From NCBI GenBank assembly GCA_963682175.1, contig OY821778.1, forward strand, positions 47,406,598-47,470,597: a DNA stretch of 64,000 nucleotides, given 5' to 3'. Source of the DNA: Triglochin maritima. Taxonomy: Eukaryota; Streptophyta; Magnoliopsida; Alismatales; Juncaginaceae. Each line of letters begins with the position of its first letter. Positions within the stretch are counted from its first letter, which is position 1. The position numbers were made by a program, and so were the translations under genes. The notes beneath the pieces are model-generated. The model did not search any database, had not been told where the DNA came from, and saw nothing but the letters and a program-made list of their open reading frames with translations. Shown here piece after piece: positions 25,189 through 37,505 of the stretch.

Positions 25189-25965
25189 ATGGATCTGCAG
25201 CTTGGTTGGAGTTGGAGGAGTGGAATGTGGGGTTCGGAGGAGAACAAGATATTCGAGAGAGCTCTTGCTTTGTACGACGACACGGAGGAGAAGTGGCATA
25301 AGATTGCGAAAATTATACCAGGTAAGTCGGTGGAGGAGTTGAAGAGGCATTACAAGGAATTGGAGGAGGATGTGAAGGGTATTGAGGCTGGATTGATTAA
25401 CATTCCTGATGGAGGTGGAGGTGGAGGTGGAGGTGGAGGTGGAGGTATGTTGTATTCGTCGTCTTTCAGTAGTAGCTTTGCCTTTGCCTTTGCCTTTGCC
25501 TTTCATGATGATGTTGAGAGTTTTGGTTTTGGTGATGTTTCTCCACCGCCTCCTGTTTTGGTTTTGGCCAACTCACCACGTAATTATCATCACCACCACC
25601 ACCACCACCACAAAAAGAAAGGAATCCCATGGACAGAGGAAGAACACAGGTTGTTTCTTATGGGACTCAAGAAATATGGGAAAGGAGACTGGAGAAACAT
25701 ATCCAGAAACTTTGTCACGTCTAGGACGCCAACTCAAGTAGCAAGTCATGCCCAGAAATATTTCCTCAGGCTGCATAGTAGTAGTAGCGGGAAGGGAAAG
25801 GACAAGAGATCAAGATCCAGCATACACGACATCACAACAGCCAATCTGCTGCTTTCAACGCCTGTTGTTGCTTCATCTAAGCCTTTCATTAAGGAACACT
25901 CGTCACCTCCTATGCTTTTCAATCCAAACCCTTTTTTATTTCCCTGTCATATACCCTCACTATAA
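25189..25965 (+). CDS. DIVARICATA/MYBS-type two-repeat MYB transcription factor
   Basis: The 258-aa protein is encoded by one uninterrupted ORF. The first SANT/MYB repeat, about residues 12-62, contains [13 protein letters not shown], then [13 protein letters not shown] and [13 protein letters not shown]. The second, about residues 143-190, has [20 protein letters not shown] and then the SHAQKYF motif that defines this plant subgroup. Such factors bind I-box/TATCCA-like sites and act in floral asymmetry, sugar or hormone responses; the specific role here is unknown. Between the repeats are three simple-sequence stretches: 12 Gly (from GGTGGA hexamers), a (Phe-Ala)4 run and 8 His. Relatives I recall usually have an intron between the repeats and less extreme linkers. 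The Met at 25189 begins the conserved N-terminus. Confidence 0.92.
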   Translation: MDLQLGWSWRSGMWGSEENKIFERALALYDDTEEKWHKIAKIIPGKSVEELKRHYKELEEDVKGIEAGLINIPDGGGGGGGGGGGGMLYSSSFSSSFAFAFAFAFHDDVESFGFGDVSPPPPVLVLANSPRNYHHHHHHHHKKKGIPWTEEEHRLFLMGLKKYGKGDWRNISRNFVTSRTPTQVASHAQKYFLRLHSSSSGKGKDKRSRSSIHDITTANLLLSTPVVASSKPFIKEHSSPPMLFNPNPFLFPCHIPSL

Positions 25966-28071
25966 CTTCTGTCTTTAATCTATCATATCTACCTATGTAT
26001 GCACTGCACTACACTGCAGTCTCTCCTCTTCTAGCTACGTTGCTCCATCCATATGTATTGTATTTTGTAGAATTACATGTCAATTAACATATTATAGGTT
26101 CGTACTCATGGAGAGCTGTTTGGTTTCTGTTGCTAATTTGCAATTTAAAGCTTATAGACGATCATAAAATCTTTTTTGTTTGTTTTGTCTTGTTAATTGG
26201 GTGGAAGAAATCATCTCTTTCTTTGAAGTTTGGATGTGTTGTGTTGTGTCAAGTCTAAACTGCCATTTCATAAATTCATCTAACCAATCATCTAAGAGAA
26301 GCTTGGAAAAAAACTTCCTATATTGAATTGTTCCTGCCCCTTCTGAATTTCTTCTGCAATTGTAATCTATAATTAATTTCAGATGGGTTTTTGTTCCTTT
26401 CTTGCTCATACAGGAATGGATATGTTCAATCAATTCTGCGCTGTTATACAATTTTTAAAAATGGGAAGAAGAAAAAGTTATATCACAAATGTGATGTAAT
26501 AATTGACAAACAGTGAACGGATGGCATATCTGAATGATCACTTTGAATATAGCTTTAACACTGAAAGTCCTTGTGTTTCTCTAGTTCTAAACCTTTGAAC
26601 ATTTTCTTTCAAAGTTACAAAATTGCTTTAGCAAAGCTTCTTCTGAACCTTATAGCACTTCAAATTTAATTACAGACTAGCTTCAGCACTGCAAATCCAT
26701 GCATGTTATGTTGCTCCCTCTACTTCTAAACCTTTAAACACCTTAAAGTCATAGACTAGCTACACACCACAAACCCGTGTCGGTTGCACTAGTCCTATGC
26801 CTTTCACCACTTTAAGGTTAGGCATGTTTAGTTGGTATTGCACTCCACTTGTCTCCTGTGCTGTTGTTCTTTTTCAAGTTAGTATACAAGTTTTAGTGTA
26901 ACCCTTGGTAGACAGAACCAAGGGACAGAAAGAAATTATGTCGTCTACCTACATAAACAGCGTGTAAAGTGGAATTAGATTGTTTGTTCCAATTCTTCAT
27001 AGGCATAAGAACCAGCAACTGTGTTGCTTGCAAGTGGATTTTGTGATAAGTGCAGGTAGATTTACTTTTCCATTAAAAGAATCAGGCATCTAATTCCTTT
27101 ACCACTTGGATGTTGTTTAAGTTCAATCGGGTAAGAGGGGGGGCCTTTATATTGTTCTTTAGCTCCCATTGTGCAGGGATCTGCATGTTATTATTCAGGT
27201 AAGACTTGTCTAAGTGTGATGGTGTTGGCAACACAATATTAAAATTGAAGATGAAGTTTGTTACAAACAGGAGTTGTTAAGAAGCGTGTCTTCAACTGCA
27301 TGTAATGATTCTGGGTCTGCACTTTTTTTATATATATTTATTTTATAACTTGGTTTCTAAAGCAATAGCACTACATGACTTGTACTTTTAGCTCAAACTA
27401 TGGACCCCAGTCCATCTCATCAACCTTATGACTTTGTGGAAAATATCCTTTTTTATTTTTGATGGTGGAGTGGAGCATAACATAGAATACCACATAAAAT
27501 GAAAATGAAAAGATGTGTGGAGCACAGGCATGCATGGAGCACAAATAATTGGTCCTACTGGTTGGTAGTGTGGGGAGTTGTTGGCTTGTCATTGTTGCTT
27601 TTTTTTCTTCTTCCTTTCAAGGGGTGATGCTGTTTCCACTCACCATTGATTGCCTCCTTGGCTTTACTTGTTGCTGAAGTGGGCACAGAAGCAACAAAGA
27701 CCCTCCTCTTCTTTCCTCCTCTCTTGTACTTTGCTTATCACTGGTTTTGGAAACACCTTGGGTTGCATTGCATGTACCACATTTATTGATGGAGAAAGTG
27801 AGGAATAGGACGTATGTATATATAAGAGTAAACTGCTCGTATCTGATTATTCAACTTTTATTTTGTAAGATAGAAGACAGAAGTTGCTTTCTTTCTTTCT
27901 TCTAAGAGAAGAGAAACATGTCAGCAACTTTTCCTGCTGGTTGTTTGTGAAAGGCACTTCAGCGCCCACTTTATTTCTTTCTTTATGCAACACATTTTCC
28001 CCCACAATATATATTGTTCTGATTCCATGTTGCTCGTGAAAGGGTTTTCACTTTTCACCCACCCTTGCCTG
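25966..28071. other. intergenic region after the MYB gene
   Basis: No gene is supported over about 2.1 kb. Short ORFs here show no family resemblance. The first 200 bases are probably MYB 3' UTR. I saw no recognisable transposon ends, RNA gene or plant miRNA sequence by eye. Confidence 0.45.
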
Positions 28072-28359
28072 TAGGGGAGAGTTTCGGTCCGGACCGGACC
28101 AAACTTGGACCTGGATGTTCTCCGGGGTCCGGACCGAACCCAGACCGATTGGTTCGGTCCGGTCCGGTCCGGTCCAAAAACCCGGATCGGACCGATTTTT
28201 TGTAGGGATTTTTATGTTTTGGATCGGGACCGGATCGAAACCCGAATTCCTCTTGAGGTCTAGACCGAAACCCGGACCGGTTAGTTTCGATCTGGACCAA
28301 ACCCAGACAGATCGGTCCGGTCCAAAAACCCAGACCGGACCGAAAATTGCTCTCCCCTA
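28072..28359. mobile_element. GGTCCGG-rich hAT-like non-autonomous element
   Basis: The 288-bp segment begins TAGGGGAGAG and ends with the inverted CTCTCCCCTA, and it is packed with GGTCCGGACC-type words. TAGGGG ends with a GGTCCGG-rich interior are common among plant hAT-derived MITEs. The 8-base flanks agree at only four positions, so the target duplication has decayed or the ends are slightly off. Reading frames through it are artefacts of the repeat. Confidence 0.65.
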
Positions 28360-28535
28360 TCTACTTGGGTGAAAGATTCGTGCGGATAATTGAACCTTTT
28401 GTGTTTGGTTCGACATTTTCTATGAATTTGAGGAGAGATGGTCGAAATGTGTGCCAAGTTATACAAACCCAGCCACTCCAAGGTATATAATTGACACAAA
28501 CATGTTAACGAAAGGCTTTTTTACTTTTCTTTTAT

Positions 28536-28780
28536 ACACCGGATGCATATTGGATGTAGTTTGCAATTTAATAATTAAATAATATAATATAGATATATTA
28601 ATTATAAATCATATGCATGTAACTAAAAAAACATTGTTGTTTTGAAAATCTGAAATACACCACATTTGCAGCTGCATCTTTGCATATGCGGGCAACTATG
28701 CGAACCACATCGAGCGGCCTGCACAATGAAGATGCGATAAGCATCCGACCTGCGGCCGCATGACCGTATTTCTGAACACG
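28536..28780 (-). mobile_element. MITE copy related to the one at 57.4 kb
   Basis: The reverse complement of this segment matches 57429-57776. The shared core includes TTATAATTAATATATCTATA, then TTATTTAATTATTAAAT, and a flanking GCGGCCGCA and TGTTCAGA-type end. Here one end is shorter. It has no coding capacity and its superfamily is unknown. Confidence 0.7.
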
Positions 28781-29594
28781 GGTCGTGATACAAATGACAG
28801 AAAAAGTGAGATGGCATTTTATATAGTGTCGGCTACAGCAGCCAACTAATCAGCTTCTTGGAAGAACTCTTATATAAATAGAATGGTAGGAACCATGAGA
28901 TTCCTGATAGCAGACAAAACACAAGCAACCATAATTTATTCAGTTGCTTAGGCAACATCAAATCAACATCATCTGCGTTAGATATTATAATCCATTGGAT
29001 TGAGCAGACCTTAAAGAAGAGTGTGGTTATACCACCGATAAAATTAAGTGCTGTCATTAGCTCTCAGTATACACCCACACACATTCATAACTGTCATCTT
29101 CAACCTGTCATAAATGGAGTAAAGGTACAAACAAATGATGCTCGAAGCTCAACAACACAAGATAGTTACGAAAAATCAAAAGAAAAACAAAGTGCATATG
29201 GATGGAAAAAAAGGTAAGATTTGCTGAATGATCATGCAACCAAACGTATGCTTGATATCAACCTATCAGTACAGCAGCAGCAGCTATCCTCAGAATCCTT
29301 TCTGAACCTAGAAAATATTTTCAAGGGAGAGCCAATAACCCTTCCTTGTGTTCCAATTTTGCATGCGAAGAAAGAAAATGACAAATATCATCAGAGAAAT
29401 TAAAAGGCTGCCTCCAAAACCAACCGGAAAGAGAATAGTAGGCATGAGAATAGTAGGAAATGAGAACATTTATAGATACCCTGCAGGCATGTGCAACTTG
29501 TTTAAGTCCGTGTGTGGAGAAATGAAAACATTTATCGAGGTTGAGAGCAAGCAGCATGTGGCCCCGAGCTTGTATCAAAATGTGGAGATCTTCA
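28781..29594. other. intergenic region left of the Copia element
   Basis: No gene is supported. The sequence continues after the Copia insertion at 35402, sharing the CTTCA target site. Confidence 0.4.
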
Positions 29595-30208
29595 TGTTGG
29601 TGATTTTAGTGTCATCGATTCATTTTAGTCGTGATGTGATTTACTTGAGACCGATGCGATTTATCGTTAGGCTCGGAAACGAGTTTGGGTAGTGCGGAGT
29701 GCACGCTTGTTGAGCTAACGGTTTATCGACCACGAATATGAAGCAGGGGTCGAGGGGGCGCAGCCCCCTCGCGGGGTCAAGGGGCGGAGCCCCTGCGGGG
29801 TCCAAGTGGCAGAGCCCCTGGCTGGGATCCCGCTCTTCGGGAAATCTATATTAATTCTTTATTGGATTTTATGTATTTCCGTTTGAGTGGATAGTACCAA
29901 CCGAAAAAGCGGTTGTGTAACCGCCCAAAGCAGTTGTGTAACCGCCCAACCGCCATCCTGCTTTTTCGATTATCTCATTATAAGAAGGATTCGGTACTCA
30001 AAAACAAACATACGAAATACATACTCCTTCTCTACCTTTCTGATCGAAGTTCATATTGCCTGAACGAGATTGTTCCTTCTCAGGATTATCCCAGCAAGGT
30101 ATTCGTGCAACCCGGGCAGTGTAAAAGGGTCGAATAATCTTGTTCGGAAAGTGATCCGTACACGATCTGAGAAGAGTCCAGGATTATCACAACCCGAAAT
30201 CTCCAACA
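29595..30208 (+). repeat. 5' LTR of the Copia element
   Basis: 614 bp, bounded by TGTTGG and CCAACA. A GC-rich block at about 29747-29822 consists of short hairpins of the type GGGGGCGCAGCCCCC and AGGGGCGGAGCCCCT. Downstream, CATTATAAGAAGG near 29977 could be the TATA element of the LTR promoter. I did not recognise the primer-binding site after the LTR. Confidence 0.95.
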
Positions 30209-30226
30209 AACGAACAAGATTATTGG

Positions 30227-33200
30227 TTGATAATGGCTGGAGGAAGTACTGTCAAGGAGATGACTACGAATTTCGGAAAGCTTGAGAAGTTCCAAGGCCA
30301 CGATTTCCGTCGCTGGCAGAAGAAGATGCATTTCATGCTTACGGCTTTGAAGGTGGTGTACGTCCTGTCTACACCGATGCCCGAAGTCGAGGATGATGGA
30401 CCGGTTGAAGCAATAAGGCGCAGATCCAAGTGGGAGAACGATGACTATATCTGCAGAGGACACATCTTGAACGGTATGTCTGATCCTTTGTTCGATATTT
30501 ATCAGAATATAGAATCTGCGAAGGAATTGTGGGATTCTCTCGAATCCAAATACATGGCAGAGGATTCTTCTAGTAAGAAATTTCTGGTTAGCGATTTCAA
30601 CAACTACAAGATGGTTGATTCACGGTCTGTCATGGAACAATTCAATGAAATTCTCCGGATCCTCGGTCAATTTGCACAACACGGTTTGAAGATGGATGAA
30701 TCCATTTCTGTTTCAAGTGTCATTGATAAGTTGCCTCCATCCTGGAAAGAGTTTAAGCATACTCTGAAACATGGGAAAGAGGAACTATCTCTGGTTCAAC
30801 TTGGAAGCCATCTTCACATTGAAGAGTCTTTGAGGGCTTCGGAAGATGATAAGGGCAAGGGCAAAGATACTACTGGACCCTCAGTCAACATGATCGAAGA
30901 GGGTGGTAAGAACTCTAACAAGGGCAAAGGAAAGAAGCGTGCTTTCAACAACCACAACAAGGGCAGTTTCGGTTCTAACAAGAAACCGAAAATCGAGTGT
31001 TGGAAATGTGGCAAAACTGGCCACTTCAAGAGGGATTGCCGATCTGGCAAGAAGCACGACAACACGAGCGCATGTGGTTCGGGAAAGGGGTCTACGGACC
31101 AGTCCCGAAACCAAGGTCAGAATCTAAAACGTGATTTGAATAATGTGATTGAATATTCAGTTTCACTAATTTCTGAGGCATATTATGTGCAGGATGATGC
31201 GATCGCATGGTGGATAGATTCTGGCGCCACTACACACGTATGTAAAGATCGTTGCTGGTTCAAGACACTTGCACCAGTGGATGACGGTTCTGTTCTTTAC
31301 ATGGGAGACGATCACTACGCTCCCGTGGAAGGCAAAGGAAGTGTGCTGCTAGAATTTAGTTCCGAAAAGTCTATGTCTTTATGTAATGTTTTATTTGTGC
31401 CTAAGTTGCGCAAGAACCTTATCTCTGGCCCGGTTTTAAATAAGCTTGGTTACAAGCAAGTTTGTGAATCTGACAAGTATATCTTGTCAAAGTGTGGTGT
31501 GTATATTGGGTCTGGTTATTATAACAATGGGATGTTTATGATGAATTTGAATGGAGTTCCGCAAGATTCTGGTTCTGTATTTATGGCTTCTTCGAATGTG
31601 ATTGATTCATCTTTATGACATGCTCATCTAGGACATGTGCATTATAAAAGGATGCTTCAAATGTCTAAAGATGATTTGATTCCTGTTTTTGATAAGAATT
31701 TAGGAAAGTGTAATACTTGCATGCTAACTAAGATAACTAGACAACCGTTTAAGAGTATAATGAGGAAATCTGTTATACTTGAATTAATTCATAGTGATTT
31801 ATGTGATTTGCATGCTACTCCATCATTAGGGAACAAGAAGTATGTCATTACTTTCATAGATGATGCATCTAGGTTCTGCTATGTTTATATGTTGCATACA
31901 AAGGATGATGCCTTAGATAAATTCAGAATTTATAAAACTGAGGTTGAATTGCAACAAAATGGCTTGATTAAGACTTTACGCACGGATAGAGGTGGTGAAT
32001 ATTATGATCTGGTATTTTTCCAGTCCGTATGAATCATTCATGAGACCACGGCTCCTTATACACCACAACAGAATGGTGTGGCTGAAAGGAAAAATAGAGC
32101 TCTTAAGGAAATGGTGAATGCCATGTTGTCTTACTCTGGTTTGAGTGAGGGGTTCTGGGGAGAAGCCATGCTAACGGATTGCTATTTGCTAAATAGGGTT
32201 CCTAACAAGAGGAACAAGACTACCCCATATGAACTTTGGTATAAGAAACGACCTAACTTGACATTTTTGAAAGTTTGGGGTTGTAGGGCCGTGGTTAGAC
32301 TCCCGGACCCTAAAAGGAAAACTTTGGGTGAAAAGGGGATTGATTGCATCTTTGTTGGTTATGTTGAGCATTCCAAGGCTTATAGGTTTTATGTCATAGA
32401 ACCTAATGACTCGGTTTCTATTAACACAATTATAGAATCGAGAGATGTTATCTTTGATGAGAAACGTTTCTCTTCAATACCTAGACCAAAGTATCCTATA
32501 CCGAGTTCAGATGAAACTCTAAGGGATGATCATTCAAATGATGCACCAAGCGAGACGCCTGAACCCCGTAAAGGCAAAAGAGTTAGGAAACCTAAATCTT
32601 ATGGTTCTGATTTTCAGCTATACTTAGTTGAGGGATCAAAAGATCAGATTGAGTCCCAATACTCTTACTGTTACAGTATTGAGGAGGATCCAAGGACATA
32701 TGATGAGGCCATTAAATCTCGAGATTCTGCTTTTTGGAAAGAAGCGATCGATGATGAGATTGGCTCAATCATGGAAAATAATACTTGGATCTTGTCTGAT
32801 CTACCACCAGGTTGTAAGCCACTGGGCTGCAAATGGATCTTCAAGAGGAAGATGAAAGTCGATGGTACAATTGACAAGTTTAAGGCTCAATTGGTTATCC
32901 AAGGCTTTAGACAAAGGGAAGGGATCGATTACTTTGATACCTATGCTCCTGTTGCTCGTATCACTACTATTAGATTGTTGATTGCCTTGGCGGCTATTCA
33001 CAATCTAGTGATCCATCAAATGGATGTCAAAATAGCATTTCTTAATGGAGATTTGGAAAAAGAAGTGTACATGAAGCAACCGGAAGGATTTGTATTGCCC
33101 GGTAATGAGCATAAAGTGTGTAAGTTGACTAAGTCATTGTATGGGCTGAAACAAGCACCGAAGCAATGACATCAAAGATTTGATGAGGTTGTCTTGTCTA

Positions 33201-34228
33201 GTGGTTTCATTCTGAACCAAGCGGACAAGTGTGTATATAGCAAGTTTGATGCATCTGGGAAATGTGTAATCATTTGTCTATATGTAGATGACATGTTGAT
33301 TTTTGGTAATGACCAAAATCAGGTTGATAAGACCAAGATCTTTCTATCATCCAGGTTCTCCATGAAGGATATGGGAGAAGCGGATGTAATTCTTGGTATC
33401 AAGATCAAGAGGGAGAACAATGGGATTGTTATTACACAATCTCATTATATTGAGAAGATACTCAAGAAGTTCAATCATGAAGGTTGTTCTCCGGTTAGCA
33501 CTCCCATGGATATGGAAGAGAAGCTTATGCCTAATACAGGGAAACCTGTGGATCAACTTGAATACTCAAAAGCCATAGGCTGTTTGATGTATGCTATGAC
33601 TAGCACTAGACTGGATATTGCTTATGCGGTTGGTAAGTTGAGTAGATTCACTAGTAACCCTAGTAGACATCATTGGCATGCTATAACAAGGGTATTCAAG
33701 TACTTAAAAGGTACTATGATGTATGGTTTGTCATATATGGGATTTCCTTCGGTGCTAGAGGGTTATTCAGATGCTAGTTGGATAAACAATGTTGAAGACT
33801 CATCTTCTACAAGTGGATGGGTTTTCTTGCTTGGGGGAGGTGCCATTTCATGGGCTTCCAAGAATGAAACATGTATAACTAGCTCCACCATGGAATCTGA
33901 GTTTGTAGCATTAGCCGCCGCTGGTAAAGAAGCGGAATGGCTAAGGAACTTAGTGTATGAGATTCCGATATGGCCTAAACCAATATCACCAATTTCTATC
34001 CGTTGTGATAGTGCTGCCACCTTGGCTAAAGCCTATAGTCAAATCTACAATGGCAAGTCTAGACACTTGGGTGTTAGACATAGTATGATTAGGGAGCTAA
34101 TCATGAATGGGGTAATATCCATTGAGTTTGTTCGGTCGCAACAAAACTTGGCTGACCACTTGACGAAGGGGTTAGGAAGAGACTTAGTGATTAAGTCGGT
34201 GATTGGGATGGGATTAAAGTCCATCTAA
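30227..34228 (+). pseudogene. Copia gag-pol polyprotein interrupted by three stop codons
   Basis: One frame spans 1333 codons. Gag begins at 30227 or at the second Met at 30233. A CCHC zinc knuckle (CWKCGKTGHFKRDC) lies at about 30998-31039 and the protease DSGATTH at about 31218. Next come the integrase core (HSDLC, TDRGGEY, PQQNGVAERKNR), the RT with YVDDMLIFG at about 33280, and RNase H ending near [12 protein letters not shown]. In-frame TGA codons occur at 31616-31618, 32030-32032 and 33167-33169. Two sit where the family as I recall it has Trp (TGG to TGA) and one where Gly is usual. There is no frameshift. The RT motif reads QMDVKIAFLNGDL, with Ile where Thr is usual. Confidence 0.93.
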
Positions 34229-34787
34229 ATCTACTAGCTGTGGTATACCCAATTCCCTTCTAATACAACGTTAGGAGCTGAATTCAATGTGGAAAGACCA
34301 TAGTTAGAGATTGGAGCACAAAATGTTTTCCCAAGGTATGTGCTCAGACCTGCAAGTGATGTTAGGTTGAAGTATATCTTCTTAATGGTTCTTTTGACAA
34401 ATTGCAATTGCAGGTGCAAGACTAAAAGGACCACCTATATGAGCATGGAGTTTTGCCGCTTCAAGAAGCTTGGACTTGGCTTCCTATATGCTTATGAATG
34501 GATAAGGACACATGGCTTGTATAGTGTCAAGTATGAATAGTAGAGTGTTGTAGAAACATTTGTGTATGATATCTTCAGGTATTCAAATGGGTTGACGGGT
34601 TCAATCGTTACGACACCCCGATTCTCGAGTATTTGGAATGTGTATTATACCAAAATGAAAATTCAATCGCAAGACATTTTCATTTATGCATTTGTTTGAT
34701 CGTAATGTTTGTGTGTTATACACGTGTATATGTTATTACTATATATATACTGAGTAGATCAAGGATTACACTAAAATGGGGGGGATA

Positions 34788-35401
34788 TGTTGGTGATTTT
34801 AGTGTCATCGATTCATTTTAGTCGTAATGTGATTTACTTGAGACCGATGCGATTTATCGTTAGGGGCGGAAACGAGTTTGGGTAGTGCGGAGTGCACGCT
34901 TGTTGAGCTAACGGTTTATCGACCACGAATATGAAGCAGGGGTCGAGGGGGCGCAGCCCCCTCGCGGGGTCGAGGGGCGGAGCCCCTGTGGGGTCCAAGG
35001 GGCAGAGCCCCTGGCTGGGATCCCGCTCTTCGGGAAATCTATATTAATTCTTTATTGGATTTTATGTATTTCCGTTTGAGTGGATAGTACCAACCGAAAA
35101 AGCGGTTGTGTAACCGCCCAAAGCAGTTGTGTAACCGCCCAACCGCCATCCTGCTTTTTCGATTATCTCATTATAAGAAGGATTCGGTACTCAAAAACAA
35201 ACATACGAAATACATACTCCTTCTCTACCTTTCTGATCGAAGTTCATATTGCCTGAACGAGATTGTTCCTTCTCAGGATTATCCCAGCAAGGTATTCGTG
35301 CAACCCGGGCAGTGTAAAAGGGTCGAATAATCTTGTTCGGAAAGTGATCCGTACACGATCTGAGAAGAGTCCAGGATTATCACAACCCGAAATCTCCAAC
35401 A
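34788..35401 (+). repeat. 3' LTR of the Copia element
   Basis: 614 bp, the same length as the 5' LTR with no indels. The six substitutions fall in the first 230 bases, several inside the GC-rich hairpin block; the remaining part is identical by eye. Confidence 0.95.
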
Positions 35402-36152
35402 CTTCATCTGTGACGATCATGCGTTGAAAATGGATCGAATTCAAACAGTTGAAAGAAGTGACAATCCAATAACCCAAGGACAAATTGAACATGGCGGCTC
35501 TTGTAAAGTGAGAGACTGAAGGCAGGGAAATCTTGTGGTGAGTCGGTCGGGAGTAGTGGAATAACACAAAGCAATTGTGATGTGTTTTCTGGTGATGGTG
35601 TCGATATGATACCACTTCTTACTAACAAGGGTGCCAAGGATCGTTCACATTTCTCTCGTCCTACTGCTGGACCCTGGACTAGTACTACTTTCCATCCAAA
35701 ATACACACAAAAAATGATCACCAACTTTTCTTACTGATCACCAGTGGTGGTCACTGAAATCATATACGTGCATCGACCGCATATAAATTAAATACTTAAT
35801 GGATGTAGAACTTAATATGTTACAATTACGTCAACAATTATTTATGGATACCAATAGATATGGCTTGCAAAGGCAAGCCACCCCTGACAAATATAATTAA
35901 GACCAAAAGATACCCTCGTAGATTCAGTTCGATGTTCCAAAACAGTATTCTTGGGATGTATTTTGTTGGAAATGAGTGGATAAAATGATGGATTAATGGA
36001 CATGAAGACGTGACAAAGAGAGAGCGTGATTTCGAGGGAACGTGTTAACGCCGCCGTAATGGATGCCCTAAGATGGTGAAAGTTAATTAATGAAGTGTCT
36101 GAAAAGGATGGTGGCGAGAAAAGAGAGAGAAGGGGGACACATTAAGACCTAA

Positions 36153-36560
36153 CCCGCGTTTAGTGACTAATCGGGTTTATTAACTTAAACCTTGGTTAGT
36201 TTGGTAGCTAATCTTGGTTTGATGACCTTGTGAAATAAAATATTTTCGGATTATTTTAGTAGAAGCTAAGCATGTTTAGTGACTAATCCGGTTTATTAAC
36301 ATAAACCTTGATTAGTGAGAAGATAATTATTGAAGAAGATATTTGTGTTGGAGAAGATACTTGTTGAGAAAAGATATTTTGTTGGATGGTTTAGTAGGCC
36401 TAATCTTGCTTAGTGCCTAATCATGTTTAATTAATCCTAAACCTTGGTTAATCATGTTTTACGGGTGATTAGGAAGAATATTTTTTAGGTGATTAGTGTA
36501 AGACTAAGTTTGATTAGTGCTAATTAGGTTTACTAAACATAAACCATGATTAGGATTGTG
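36153..36560. repeat. four degenerate direct repeats (TTAGTG..TAAACC..GATTAG)
   Basis: A block of about 45 bases built around GTTTAGTGACTAATC, then TTTATTAAC and TAAACCTTG, starts near 36153, 36268, 36404 and 36505. Spacing is irregular (about 100-136 bases). It lies inside the Gypsy-like LTR remnant. Confidence 0.65.
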
Positions 36561-37505
36561 TGACATTAATCTAGGTTTAGGTGCTAACCCTTGGTTAGTG
36601 GCTTATTGAGCTTGCTTAGGGAGGATATCAAGAGGCTTGGGTAGCATACTAGCATGTGGGTTAGGTTAGTAGGGGTGTGAGGATGCACACATTGAAAGTC
36701 TAGTTGAGGAGGTAGAGAGGAGAAATGAAAGTTTGCTTCCTCCCATTCACTTCTTTCTTTCTCTCTTCTTCTTCTTCCAACGCCAAAGCCCTTCTTCCTT
36801 CACTCCCTCCTTGCTGCTGGAGGAGGAAGTGGTTGTCGTAGGTGGAGGTTGTTGACCGGAGGTGGTGGCTAAGGTGTTGAAAGTGGTGGTGCAACGTGGA
36901 TACAAAGAGGAACGAAGTTGTTGAGTTGGCCGACAGTGAATGAGTGCTCTTGTGGGCTGTCGGAGGTGGACTTGGTGGTGGGCTGAGCTCACGACAGCAG
37001 GAAGAGGAGCGCTGAGCTCCGACGAACTTTGAAAAGCGTGCAAAAGGTATGCTAAGTTATAGTTTAAACTCACACAAGTGTGTGAGAGTTGTGGGGGCTA
37101 TAGGCGTGACGTGAGCTACGGGCAAGATGACAGGGCTTTTGTGAGAGTCTTGTGTCAGGTGTTTCCTCGGAAACTTGCGTCATCGCTTCGTGCGTGAGCC
37201 GAGAGGTGACGACCAGTGCATAGGTTGTACTTGCCCAGGGATCGCCGAGTGGTTTTGTATGAGCATTTTTGGCGCATGAGTTAGTCTTATGTCTGTATGA
37301 TTGATGTATGGCATGTTTTATCATATTGCATCGAGACACCTTATGTTAGTAGACTTCAAGGACCTTAGTTCACATTGCATTAGTAGATGCATTGCTCCAT
37401 GAAGCAAGTTGACCGTCTTGACTCGGGTCTGAAGGGTATGACCGACCGATGTTGTTACGACGGGTATGATAGTCCGGGCCGTGGCACGACTCGGTAAGTA
37501 TGGCC

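Larger units (their letters stand above)
29595..35401 (+). mobile_element. full-length Copia (Ty1) LTR retrotransposon
   Basis: The element is 5807 bp with two 614-bp LTRs (TGTTGG..CCAACA) and the 5-bp target duplication CTTCA at 29590-29594 and 35402-35406. The single polyprotein frame runs in the Copia order gag, protease, integrase, RT, RNase H. A purine-rich tract (AAAATGGGGGGGATA) abuts the 3' LTR. I counted six differences between the LTRs, about 1 percent, so the insertion is young. Three in-frame stops make this copy unable to supply its own proteins as read, although it could be mobilised in trans. Confidence 0.97.

Noticed and set aside
26800..27800. Search for a conserved plant miRNA or tRNA in the long gene-free stretch
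   Set aside because: None of the conserved miRNA sequences I looked for and no tRNA-like folding blocks were seen by eye; a covariance-model scan would be needed.
28064..28367. 8-bp target duplication for the GGTCCGG element
   Set aside because: The flanks CTTGCCTG and TCTACTTG agree at only four of eight positions.
28055..28372. ORFs through the GGTCCGG-rich segment on both strands
   Set aside because: They are produced by the repeated hexamers of a non-autonomous transposon.
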